Positions 57,513 through 64,000 of a DNA stretch of 64,000 nt are shown piece by piece. The stretch lies in contig NZ_CP119107.1 in NCBI RefSeq assembly GCF_029094525.1, positions 3,038,001-3,102,000 of the forward strand, written 5' to 3'. The DNA comes from Pullulanibacillus sp. KACC 23026. GTDB taxonomy: Bacteria > Bacillota > Bacilli > Bacillales > Sporolactobacillaceae. A program made the translations under genes and the position numbers. The notes beneath the pieces are model-generated. The model was not told where the DNA came from. It did no database searches and worked only from the letters and a program-made list of their open reading frames with translations. Positions within the stretch are counted from its first letter, which is position 1; each line of letters starts with the position of its first letter.

Positions 57513-57989
57513 TTAATAATAAAAAATGAAATAAATTGCAAGACTAAGTCCGATTCCAAAAAGGGCACCGACAAAAACTTCGACAGGACGATGACCTAGA
57601 AGCTCCTTTAACACCTTTTTATTTTTAGATGACATCTTTTTCAGCGAAACCATTTCCCGAAAAACTTCATCAAATTCTTCAATTAATCGATTTAAATACA
57701 TCGCTTGCTCACCCGCATGGCGCCTGACACCCGCTGCATCAAACATGATGATCACACTGAAAATGACACTGACTGCAAAAAGTGTGGAGCCCATGCCTTC
57801 TTCAATCCCAATTCCTGTGGATAAAGAAGCCACTGCAGCTGAATGAGAGCTTGGCATGCCTCCCGTGCTGACTGCTAATCGCCATTCTAGGGATTGATTT
57901 TTAATCATATTAATTGGAATTTTAATGCCCTGCGCCAACAAAATAGCAGCGAAAGCGGCAATTAAAGGATAATTCAATAATAAAGCCAT
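57513..57989 (-). CDS. yuiD: Divergent PAP2 family protein, YuiD-like
   Basis: A 158-residue protein with four or five membrane helices. GGMPSSHSAAVASLSTGIG is the PSSH motif, and LGHRPVEVFVGALFGIGLSL near the end replaces the last PAP2 motif. FDAAGVRRHAGEQA carries further conserved charged residues. It is a putative membrane-bound lipid or undecaprenyl-type phosphatase; activity unproven for this subgroup. GGAGGG nine bases before the ATG at 57989 fixes the start, 12 codons into the frame. Confidence 0.88.
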   Translation of the reverse strand: MALLLNYPLIAAFAAILLAQGIKIPINMIKNQSLEWRLAVSTGGMPSSHSAAVASLSTGIGIEEGMGSTLFAVSVIFSVIIMFDAAGVRRHAGEQAMYLNRLIEEFDEVFREMVSLKKMSSKNKKVLKELLGHRPVEVFVGALFGIGLSLAIYFIFYY

Positions 57990-58214
57990 TAAAAAAACCC
58001 TCCATCTTTTGAAAAACCAAACCACACAATAAAGAAATAGTGAAGCCGTTCGTCAATCTAGACTTATATCTCTAGTATGCCTAGAACACATTTGACTTCA
58101 TTCTCATTTTAAGAAACTCCCCTCAAAAAAGCTAGTGTTAACTTAAAACTAATAAAAATAACTTTTATAGAAAAACTTGACAGGCCCTAATAGGACACCT
58201 CATGTGACCTTCTT

Positions 58215-59315
58215 CATTTAGGAGGCTCCAATACACCAGATTGAGGCGAGCGCGGAGACAAAAGTGTGCGTTGAAGCCTCCAATACACAAAAAGGTGGCC
58301 GGTGCGGAGACAAAAGTGTGCGTTGGAGGCTCCAATACACAAAAGTGAGGCGGAGGCGGAGCCGAAAGTGTGCGTTGAAGGCTCCAATACACAAAAATGA
58401 GGCCGGTGCGGAGCCAAAAGTGTGCGTTGGAGGCGCCAATACACAAAAAGGTGGCGCGTGCGGAGCCAAAAGTGTGCGTTGAAGGCGCCAATACACCAGA
58501 TTGAGGCGCGCGCGGGGCCGAAAGTGTGCGTTGGAGGCGCCAATACACAAAAAGGTGGCACGCGCGGAGCCAAAAGTGTGCGTTGAAGGCGCCAATACAC
58601 AAAAAGGTGGCGCGCGCGGAGACAAAAGTGTGCGTTGGGGGCTTCAATACACCAGATTGAGGCGGGCGCAGAGCCAAAAGTGTGCGTTGGAGGCGCCAAT
58701 ACACAAAAAGGTGGCGCGCGCGGAGCCAAAAGTGTGCGTTGAAGGCTCCAATACACAAAAAGGTGGCGCGCGCGGAGCCAAAAGTGTGCGTTGGAGGCGC
58801 CAATACACAAAAGTGAGGCGGGTGCGGAGCCGAAAGTGTGCGATGGAGCCCCCAATACACCAAATCGGGGCCTGAGCGGAGCCAAAAGTGTGCGTTGGAG
58901 GCGCCAATACACAAAAAGGTGGCGCGTGCGGAGCCGAAAGTGTGCGTTGGAGCCTCCAATACACAAAAAGGTGGCCGGTGCGGAGCCGAAAGTGTGCGTT
59001 GAAGGCGCCAATACACAAAAAGGTGGCGCGCGCGGAGACAAAAGTGTGCGTTGGAGGCGCCAATACACAAAAAGGTGGCGCGTGCGGAGCCGAAAGTGTG
59101 CGTTGAAGACTCCAATACACAAAAAGGTGGCGCGCGCGGAGCCAAAAGTGTGTGTTGAAGGCTCCAATACACAAAAAGGTGGCCGGTGCGGAGACAAAAG
59201 TGTGCGTTGAAGGCGCCAATACACAAAAAGGTGGCGCGCGCGGAGCCGAAAGTGTGCGTTGAAGGCGCCAATACACAAAAAGGTGGCGCGTGCGGAGCCG
59301 AAAGCGTGCGTTGGG
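58215..59315. repeat. Minisatellite array A8, 52-bp period, about 21 copies
   Basis: GTGTGCG recurs at 58264, 58316, 58368, 58420 and onward at exact 52-bp steps. The unit has GTGTGCGTTGGAGGCGCCAA, then TACACAAAAA, then a GC-rich variable half (GGTGGCGCGCGCGGAGCC). GTGTGCGTTGG and CCAATACAC are imperfect inverted arms. One unit at about 58833-58864 is of the A3 type (GATGGAGCCCCC). All three minus-strand frames stay open for most of its length, up to 368 codons, which is not coding evidence. The perfect 12-bp word ACCTCATGTGAC flanks both ends (58197, 59336). Confidence 0.97.
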
Positions 59316-59397
59316 GTCACAAACAGCAGTTGCCTACCTCATGTGACTTTTAAGAAAGTCACTATCAGAGAAAGCCGCACCTCCCTTGCGAAAGCGT

Positions 59398-59454
59398 TAG
59401 TTAAAAAGGGACAAACCCCTGCAAAGCCGTGCAGAGGTCTGTCCCTTTCTTTTT
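59398..59454. terminator. Terminator after the MBL gene / dispersed hairpin
   Basis: AAAGGGACA and TGTCCCTTT form the base of a hairpin with further pairing (AGAGGTC...), followed by TTTTTTC on the plus strand and preceded by AAAAA-type runs. Related hairpins lie at 16291-16341 and 24176-24240. Confidence 0.55.
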
Positions 59455-60399
59455 TCATTTTTCTTTGCGATGAAAATAGTCGACTAATCCCATGCTGGAC
59501 ACTTGCAGATCGATGGTTATCATCTGTCTTTCAGGATGATCATCGGGCAGCGTATTCGCAGCACTTTTTTCCATAACCTGTCTTTCTAATGAAGCTGCTA
59601 TTTCTGAATAGTCTCCCCCTCTTTTATAAATAGGTTCGCTAATTTCCAGAAATACATCCAGCCACTCGTTTACTTGTCGATAAACCTCTTCCACGTTTTC
59701 AGTGAAGCTGTAATGGCCAAAATAGAGGCGTTCGGGTCGGAAAGCTTGGACGCGTTTGATAGAATTCCGCATGGCGTCCGGGTCAAATTGATTGGGCGAA
59801 GTGGTTGGCAAAAAAAGCGGCGTTCCTTTCTCTTCAAGAGATGCATAACGAAGCCCCACCGTATCTCCTACAAACATCCCTTTTGTTAGAGAATCAAAGA
59901 TACAGTAATGATGTTTTGCGTGTCCCGGCGAATCAATAAAGGTAAGGTGACGGTCAGGGCTAAGCTCAAGCTGCTCACCATCCTCTAGAGATCGCAGTTG
60001 TTTTTTAGGGATAGGGAGAATGGGGTTGAACAGCCGATCAAAGTCCTCGCCATAGACCGCTTGTGCCCCCGCGATCAGGCGAGATGGGTCCGCTAAATGC
60101 CTAAGCCCTCTTGGATGGACAATGATAGAGGCGTTCGGATAGTCTCTTGCAAACAACCCGGCCCCGCCTGCATGATCCAAATGAATATGGGTTAAAAGAA
60201 TAGCCTTAACTGCCTCTCGTCCAAAGCCCAGTTCAGATAACCCTTTCTCGATCAACGGTTTGGACGGACTTGCAGAAGTTTCAACTAGATACACCCCATC
60301 TTCTCCGAGCAAAACATAACAGCCCGTGCGTCTTGGCAATCCTAAATCATAAGTATCAATTATAAATAATTTTTCTCCCAATTGTTCAGGTTGCGTCAT
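59455..60399 (-). CDS. MBL-fold metallo-hydrolase
   Basis: A 314-residue hydrolase. ILLTHIHLDHAGGAGLFARD is the HxHxDH metal motif; FIDSPGHAKHHYCIFD holds the next histidine; GMFVGDTVGLRY supplies the bridging aspartate; FGHYSFTENV the final histidine. An all-helical extension of about 90 residues follows. Likely a thiolesterase or lactonase-type enzyme; substrate unknown. A GGGGAGGAGAGG stretch precedes the ATG. It abuts array A8 on its 3' side. Confidence 0.88.
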   Translation of the reverse strand: MTQPEQLGEKLFIIDTYDLGLPRRTGCYVLLGEDGVYLVETSASPSKPLIEKGLSELGFGREAVKAILLTHIHLDHAGGAGLFARDYPNASIIVHPRGLRHLADPSRLIAGAQAVYGEDFDRLFNPILPIPKKQLRSLEDGEQLELSPDRHLTFIDSPGHAKHHYCIFDSLTKGMFVGDTVGLRYASLEEKGTPLFLPTTSPNQFDPDAMRNSIKRVQAFRPERLYFGHYSFTENVEEVYRQVNEWLDVFLEISEPIYKRGGDYSEIAASLERQVMEKSAANTLPDDHPERQMITIDLQVSSMGLVDYFHRKEK

Positions 60400-60549
60400 C
60401 TCTACCTCTCCTCCCCTAACTTAAAGCGTTTCCATTTATAGTTATACTGTAACTTACCCTCTCTCTTTTTCGCAACCATTTAGAAAAGGCATACGAATCC
60501 GTAGAAAAGGGATATAAATAACGAATTTGTCATCTATACCCCCTTCTTC

Positions 60550-60741
60550 TTAAATGATAGGCCATTTGTAATCATGGCTTTCAGGATCAGAGTAGGTCGG
60601 GTCAAGCTGACCTTCCCAAGACACCATCGTTCCCGAATCCAAATCCTCTTCCCGATAGTCCTCTTCATACAGATCTATATAACTCGGCAAATAAAAATGA
60701 CCGAAATTAAAAACATGGACGTTGTTCGTTGGTCTTGGCAC
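60550..60741 (-). CDS. Uncharacterised small protein, 63 residues
   Basis: Acidic and aromatic-rich: PRPTNNVHVFNFGHFYLPSY, then YEEDYREEDLDSGTMVSWEG, then a DPTYSDPESHDYKWP end. The frame opens six codons earlier, but AAAGGAGG overlaps those codons and sits seven bases before the GTG at 60741, so GTG is the start. Family unknown. It is divergent from the zinc-ribbon protein gene. Confidence 0.65.
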   Translation of the reverse strand: MPRPTNNVHVFNFGHFYLPSYIDLYEEDYREEDLDSGTMVSWEGQLDPTYSDPESHDYKWPII

Positions 60742-60849
60742 GGGGAAACCTCCTTTCATCTCATCTACTACTCCTTATAATGTCCCCCATTAAACTCAGC
60801 ATACATAAAAACAAAGATTTCAGGCATTCTAAAAATGGAGGTGTTCTAT

Positions 60850-61116
60850 ATGGGTAAACCGTATCTCTGCCCAAATTGCAAAACGAATAAAACCCGATTT
60901 AACTTAATTGATCAAGTTCCTCATGCTGTCAAACTAGACCCGCAAACTGGGGATATTGTTGAAGAATATGAGCAGGATACTCTCAGTCCCCTTCATATGT
61001 CTTATAAAGGACCTGAAAGAAAGGTCCAATGTGCGGTTTGCGGTCTTGTCGAGGATGAACGCGCGTTTATTAAACGGGCCACTTATATGATGAAAAGTAA
61101 TGGATTAACACAGTGA
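60850..61116 (+). CDS. Zinc-ribbon-like small protein, 88 residues
   Basis: KPYLCPNCKTNKTRFNLIDQ and VQCAVCGLVEDERAFIKRA carry two CxxC knuckles about 55 residues apart, a probable zinc ribbon. The region between (HAVKLDPQTGDIVEEYEQD) is acidic. Function unknown; family known to me only as a conserved Bacillales type. GGAGG before the ATG at 60850 decides the start (five codons into the frame). Its stop TGA overlaps the GTG start of the next gene. Confidence 0.7.
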   Translation: MGKPYLCPNCKTNKTRFNLIDQVPHAVKLDPQTGDIVEEYEQDTLSPLHMSYKGPERKVQCAVCGLVEDERAFIKRATYMMKSNGLTQ

Positions 61117-61772
61117 ATCGGCGTAAATCCCCTATTTTCTTTAAAAAGCTTAGTTTTACCGTGAACTGGAGAAAGACTTTAGGGCTTTCTATTTTACTAA
61201 GTATCTGGCTGTGTCAGACTAGCTTCGCCTTCGACCCTAAGAGCGATAGCTTGAACTATCAACCCGCATCTACTGTCAGTGACTTATTGACCCAATCGGA
61301 TCTTATTGTCGAAGGGAATTTCCATCCTGCACACGAAAAATGGAAATTACATCAGGTAAAAGATGGCTATGAATTCGTTAACACGGTGCAGTTTTTCACC
61401 ATTAAGCAGGTTTGGAAAGGAAAGAATTTGACAAAGATCCGTATCCTTTTAACGGGTTTAGACCCGCTTCCGCCTGCCAAATCCCCTCTTAATAATGAGT
61501 ATCCAGGCGAATTTGCAGAAGGTCATTATGTTCTTTTCTTACGTAATATTGATGGGACTCCCTTCTTTCAATTAACAACGGGGATGCAAAGCGTTTATCC
61601 TGTCTTCAATAATCGACTGATCTCTCTAAAAGGCGCTGGAGGGTTTGGCGAACTCGACCAGCTCACCTTAAAGCAATTTGGTCAAACCTTGCGCGCTTAT
61701 CAAAAAAAAGCCTTTAACCCAAAAAGCTACATAGAAAAAGCTGTCACACGGGAAATGAATCCATCCCCTTAA
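61113..61772 (+). CDS. Secreted protein of unknown function
   Basis: A 219-residue protein with a basic N-terminus, a hydrophobic stretch and a likely cleavage after SFA (about residue 39). The mature part (DLIVEGNFHPAHEKWKLH... ) alternates beta-strand-like segments and contains YPGEFAEGHYVLFLRNIDGT, reminiscent of small secreted beta proteins that measure or bind a ligand. Family not recognised. GTG start overlaps the previous stop (GTGA), so it is translationally coupled to the zinc-ribbon gene. Confidence 0.65.
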   Translation: MNRRKSPIFFKKLSFTVNWRKTLGLSILLSIWLCQTSFAFDPKSDSLNYQPASTVSDLLTQSDLIVEGNFHPAHEKWKLHQVKDGYEFVNTVQFFTIKQVWKGKNLTKIRILLTGLDPLPPAKSPLNNEYPGEFAEGHYVLFLRNIDGTPFFQLTTGMQSVYPVFNNRLISLKGAGGFGELDQLTLKQFGQTLRAYQKKAFNPKSYIEKAVTREMNPSP

Positions 61773-61788
61773 GTGGCAGCTTTTTTTC
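61734..61788 (+). terminator. Terminator overlapping the end of the secreted-protein gene
   Basis: AAAAAGCTGTCAC and GTGGCAGCTTTTT pair with one mismatch around a 26-base loop that contains the stop codon, followed by Ts. Confidence 0.75.
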
Positions 61789-61879
61789 TTAGTCTCTTCA
61801 ATCATTAAAAAACTAGTAATAAACTCTATTAACTCTCATATGTTTTACTAATTCTATTTTTTTACTAGGAGGGACTCCA

Positions 61880-62083
61880 ATGACCATCAAATCGTTTTAT
61901 TCTAAACCATCCACTCGTCAGAAAGCTGCAAAAAAATGGGTGGACAAGCTCCTTCACTTTCAAAGCTTGTCCCCGGAAGAAATGATTCACCTTTTAACGG
62001 ATCTCATGTACAAGGTTCTATTAATGGCTGGCATCCCTTATTTTTTGTTTGTGCTCATCCAATTCATTATCTCAAAGCATTAA
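61880..62083 (+). CDS. Small membrane protein, 67 residues
   Basis: A basic N-terminal half (FYSKPSTRQKAAKKWVDKLL) and a C-terminal membrane helix (VLLMAGIPYFLFVLIQFIIS). AGGAGGG precedes the ATG. Family not recognised. It ends next to the stop of the convergent DUF421 gene. Confidence 0.65.
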   Translation: MTIKSFYSKPSTRQKAAKKWVDKLLHFQSLSPEEMIHLLTDLMYKVLLMAGIPYFLFVLIQFIISKH

Positions 62084-62944
62084 TTATTTAAGATAAGACT
62101 CCAATTTAGATTTTAAGGATTTGATGTTCGCTGCTTCATTTTTGTAAAGTTCTTTTGCCCCTTGATTATCCGTATCGAGTGCATAGAGGTCCAAATCAGC
62201 CGCTACCTTTTTCAATTTCGCCATTACGGCCTGTCTTTCACTTGAAGCTGAGTTGTTCTTTTGGTCATTGACAAAATCGATGTAGAGCTGACCTTTTGAA
62301 TCAACTTGAGCAGCATAAACATCCTTAAGATCTAAGACGCCTTTCTTACCCAGTTCACCTATGAGCCATTCCTTAGTAAATCCTGTATCATCCAATGCTT
62401 TTTGAACGATTTTCCCTTGGCTGATCACCACTTCCGGTTTCTTATCTGCTTCAAGGGTCATATTAAGCTGATTGGGCGTAACAGGGCTCTCCATAGTTTT
62501 CTTCATAACGCTAATCGCACCGTTCGTTTCAAAAACAGCGAGCTCGACATCGGAAAGCTTAAAAGCGTTATGCTGTCTAAGCTGAAGCATTAATTCATCC
62601 AGGGATATTTTAGATTTGAACAGATTTTTCTCCTGTATTTTACCGTTTTCGATAAGAACCGTTGGCTTTCCTTCAACTAAATAACGTATCGGTCTAAAGA
62701 GAAGGGATAGCAAAACTAAAATGAACGGAAGGATACCCCAAGTGGCCAAACCAATGGCTCCATCCAACCAGCTTACCCCTAAATTAACCGATAGATTTGC
62801 GGTAATCGAGCCAATAGCAATACCCACTACATAGTCAAAAAAGGTCAGCTGCGATATTTGCCTTTTCCCTAAGATCCTGCAGATCAACAAAAGGAAGAAA
62901 AAAGCAAACACGCAGCGCAGGATAATCAAAAGATAGTCAGGCAT
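62084..62944 (-). CDS. YetF-like DUF421 protein with C-terminal DUF1657 (2Duf type)
   Basis: A 286-residue protein: three membrane helices with the RILGKRQISQLTFFDYVVGI motif of DUF421, a soluble domain (PTVLIENGKIQEKNLFKSKI to about residue 175), and a helical C-terminus (about 235-286) whose MAKLKKVAADLDLYALDTD and AKELYKNEAANIKSLKSKLE match DUF1657. The 2Duf protein of the mobile spoVA2 operon has this pair and raises spore heat resistance. GGAGG before the ATG at 62944 fixes the start. A stand-alone DUF1657 gene and a DUF4363-like gene are its neighbours. Confidence 0.8.
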   Translation of the reverse strand: MPDYLLIILRCVFAFFFLLLICRILGKRQISQLTFFDYVVGIAIGSITANLSVNLGVSWLDGAIGLATWGILPFILVLLSLLFRPIRYLVEGKPTVLIENGKIQEKNLFKSKISLDELMLQLRQHNAFKLSDVELAVFETNGAISVMKKTMESPVTPNQLNMTLEADKKPEVVISQGKIVQKALDDTGFTKEWLIGELGKKGVLDLKDVYAAQVDSKGQLYIDFVNDQKNNSASSERQAVMAKLKKVAADLDLYALDTDNQGAKELYKNEAANIKSLKSKLESYLK

Positions 62945-63066
62945 GTGTGTTCCTCCAACATCTAAATTCAAGTTTTCCAAGGGCCCTGCTCACTCCAAAA
63001 GGCCCTGTTGTATCTTTAGTATTTGGACATACTAAAAAAAAGATACAATAATTTAGGAGGAAAACC

Positions 63067-63426
63067 ATGAACCGTTTAGCTTTTGTAAAAATGGGTATCA
63101 GTGTTCTCTTAGGTATTTGTTTCTGGCTGCCCCAAACCACGTCCTTTGCAAAAGGTCAAGCTAATGAAATGAAACAACTTCAGCTTATCGAACAGGCGAC
63201 CCAACAGAAAAACTGGAGTGAAGCAAACTCACGCACTCATGCTTTAAAAAAATATTGTGAGGCCCGCTTATGGAAATATCAGCTTCTCTCTAATCAAAAC
63301 GAATATAACCCTATGTTGAGTGACCTTTCCAAACTAAATGGCGCTGTCAAGGCCCACGACAAAGCTCAAACGCTTGTTTGGATATCAGCCATAAAGTCAC
63401 AAGTTAAACTCATTTATTCACCCTAA
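63067..63426 (+). CDS. DUF4363-like exported small protein
   Basis: A 119-residue protein with an N-terminal signal or anchor (MGISVLLGICFWLPQTTSFA) and helical repeats: QKNWSEANSRTHALKKY and KLNGAVKAHDKAQTLVWISA resemble the DUF4363 family, often encoded beside DUF421 proteins. AGGAGG before the ATG. It is divergent from the DUF421 gene with 122 bp between starts. Confidence 0.6.
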   Translation: MNRLAFVKMGISVLLGICFWLPQTTSFAKGQANEMKQLQLIEQATQQKNWSEANSRTHALKKYCEARLWKYQLLSNQNEYNPMLSDLSKLNGAVKAHDKAQTLVWISAIKSQVKLIYSP

Positions 63427-63435
63427 AAAGTAAAA

Positions 63436-63472
63436 ATGAAGCCCTCCACATTGGACGGCTTCATTTTTGTTT
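63436..63472. terminator. Bidirectional terminator
   Basis: AATGAAGCCCTCCA and TGGACGGCTTCATT pair around a short loop; T runs flank it on the plus side and A runs on the other. It separates the two convergent genes. Confidence 0.7.
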
Positions 63473-63677
63473 AAAACGTTTTAAATTGAGGTTCTTCTTT
63501 TTCCATTTGCATCTGACGAACCTCAAGAGCTTCTACAATCTTGGTGGCTTCGTCATAAGCCTCCTTAAAAATTTGGGCAGCCTGCTTATCTTGTGTTTCC
63601 ATCGAGAACAACTCTAAGCTTGCCTCAATGCTTTTTAGCTGCCCAATCGTCTGAAGGAGCTGTTGATAAGTCGTCAC
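63471..63677 (-). CDS. Stand-alone DUF1657 protein
   Basis: A 68-residue helical-hairpin protein: TIGQLKSIEASLELFSMETQ and AAQIFKEAYDEATKIVEAL match the DUF1657 pattern seen at the end of the 2Duf-type protein. GTG start with GAGGTGA upstream. DUF1657 genes accompany spoVA-related operons in spore-formers, so a spore inner-membrane role is likely. Confidence 0.8.
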   Translation of the reverse strand: MTTYQQLLQTIGQLKSIEASLELFSMETQDKQAAQIFKEAYDEATKIVEALEVRQMQMEKEEPQFKTF

Positions 63678-63761
63678 CCCAAATCACCTCACCGTTTAAT
63701 ATGTCCTTTCGTGACAAAAGTTAATCAAACTCCGGAAGAGGATCCTGTTCTTAGGGCGATT

Positions 63762-64000
63762 TCAAGACCCGAGTTGGTCAAGCATCGTTGTTAACGTGTG
63801 TTCAATCGCACTGATCGTATTTAAAAAACGCTTTTTGCGTGTATCTTTTTGAAAAGCGGTAACCGATACAATGGTCAAATTTTCATCCGCATCTAATAAT
63901 TGCGGCACAAAGATGTATCGGGGCTTGGCTTCACGGATCCATTGCATAGCAAGAGGCTGCCATTCCTTAAGGAGCTCCGTCACATGTTCGGCATATGGCT
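63762..64000 (-). CDS. Uncharacterised protein, truncated by the window edge
   Basis: The C-terminal 79 or so residues of a protein whose start lies beyond the right end; the frame has no stop up to base 64000. It reads EWQPLAMQWIREAKPRYIFV, then LTIVSVTAFQKDTRKKRFLN, then a helical end. A GTG at 63983 is a possible internal start but lacks support. Family not recognised; location beside the DUF1657 genes suggests a sporulation-linked role. Confidence 0.45.
   Translation of the reverse strand, partial: PYAEHVTELLKEWQPLAMQWIREAKPRYIFVPQLLDADENLTIVSVTAFQKDTRKKRFLNTISAIEHTLTTMLDQLGS

Noticed and set aside
58165-59320. Two 368-codon and one 210-codon minus-strand frames across array A8
   Set aside because: All three frames are open at once because the repeat lacks stops; no ribosome site and no unique domain.
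1-64000. tRNA, rRNA or riboswitch genes
   Set aside because: I looked for cloverleaf-like and known riboswitch cores between genes and saw none that I can support.

Overview
The window comes from a spore-forming, low-to-moderate GC Firmicute of the order Bacillales. Evidence: strong Shine-Dalgarno sites with ATG/GTG/TTG starts, a class III fructose-1,6-bisphosphatase very like Bacillus Fbp, an MhqR/MhqO-type quinone response locus, a small gamma-type SASP-like gene, a stand-alone SPOR protein, and a DUF421/DUF1657 (2Duf-like) spore-membrane locus. A GH52 beta-xylosidase next to xylAB/xylR points to a plant-polymer lifestyle. Genus cannot be fixed from sequence alone; a lineage outside Bacillus sensu stricto (for example near Sporolactobacillaceae) is a guess.

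Layout. 1-3 kb: minisatellite array, then an ABC exporter pair. 3-6.4 kb: an APC permease and a 14-TM drug exporter. 6.4-9.2 kb: a 52-bp array and fbp. 9.4-14.8 kb: a methyltransferase, a TOTE-type primase-helicase flanked by direct repeats, a composite array, a SPOR protein and a membrane-tethered Mrr-like nuclease. 15-16.2 kb: an orphan ftsZ-like gene. 16.4-18.7 kb: wrbA, mhqO-like and mhqR with MhqR boxes. 18.8-28.8 kb: array, K+ channel, membrane proteins, a GH18-LysM glycosidase, an MFS transporter, a CPA1 antiporter and a GNAT enzyme. 29-34.7 kb: an acyl-CoA ligase, a 1.5-kb array and a UvrD-like helicase. 35 kb: an uncatalogued type I toxin-antitoxin locus encoding a 29-residue toxin. 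35.5-41.1 kb: VOC protein, SASP-like gene, small proteins, an epimerase, PepF and a 48-residue hydrophobic protein. 41.3-47.5 kb: a coupled nuclease/helicase pair resembling AddB/AddA. 47.8-48.9 kb: array. 49-55.7 kb: xylose/xylooligosaccharide cluster. 55.9-58 kb: small protein, cold-shock protein and two PAP2-related membrane proteins. 58.2-59.3 kb: array. 59.4-64 kb: MBL hydrolase, small proteins and the 2Duf-type locus.

The outstanding feature is eight intergenic minisatellite arrays that together fill roughly 6 kb (about a tenth) of the window. They fall into four sequence families (A-D). Their measured periods are 52, 104, 125 and 146 bp, with a 21-bp monomer in family B. These are all close to whole numbers of DNA helical turns (about 10.4 bp per turn), even between families with no evident sequence relation. 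Family A recurs in three distant arrays, in both orientations, and two of those arrays share a variant unit. All arrays lie strictly between genes. Long open frames across them are by-products of a period that is not a multiple of three combined with absence of stops.

Functionally the genes are mostly independent small operons. Coherent modules are the quinone-stress operon (mhqR, mhqO-like, wrbA), the xylose module (GH52, xylA, xylB, xylR), the AddAB-like DNA processing pair, and the sporulation-linked group at the right end.
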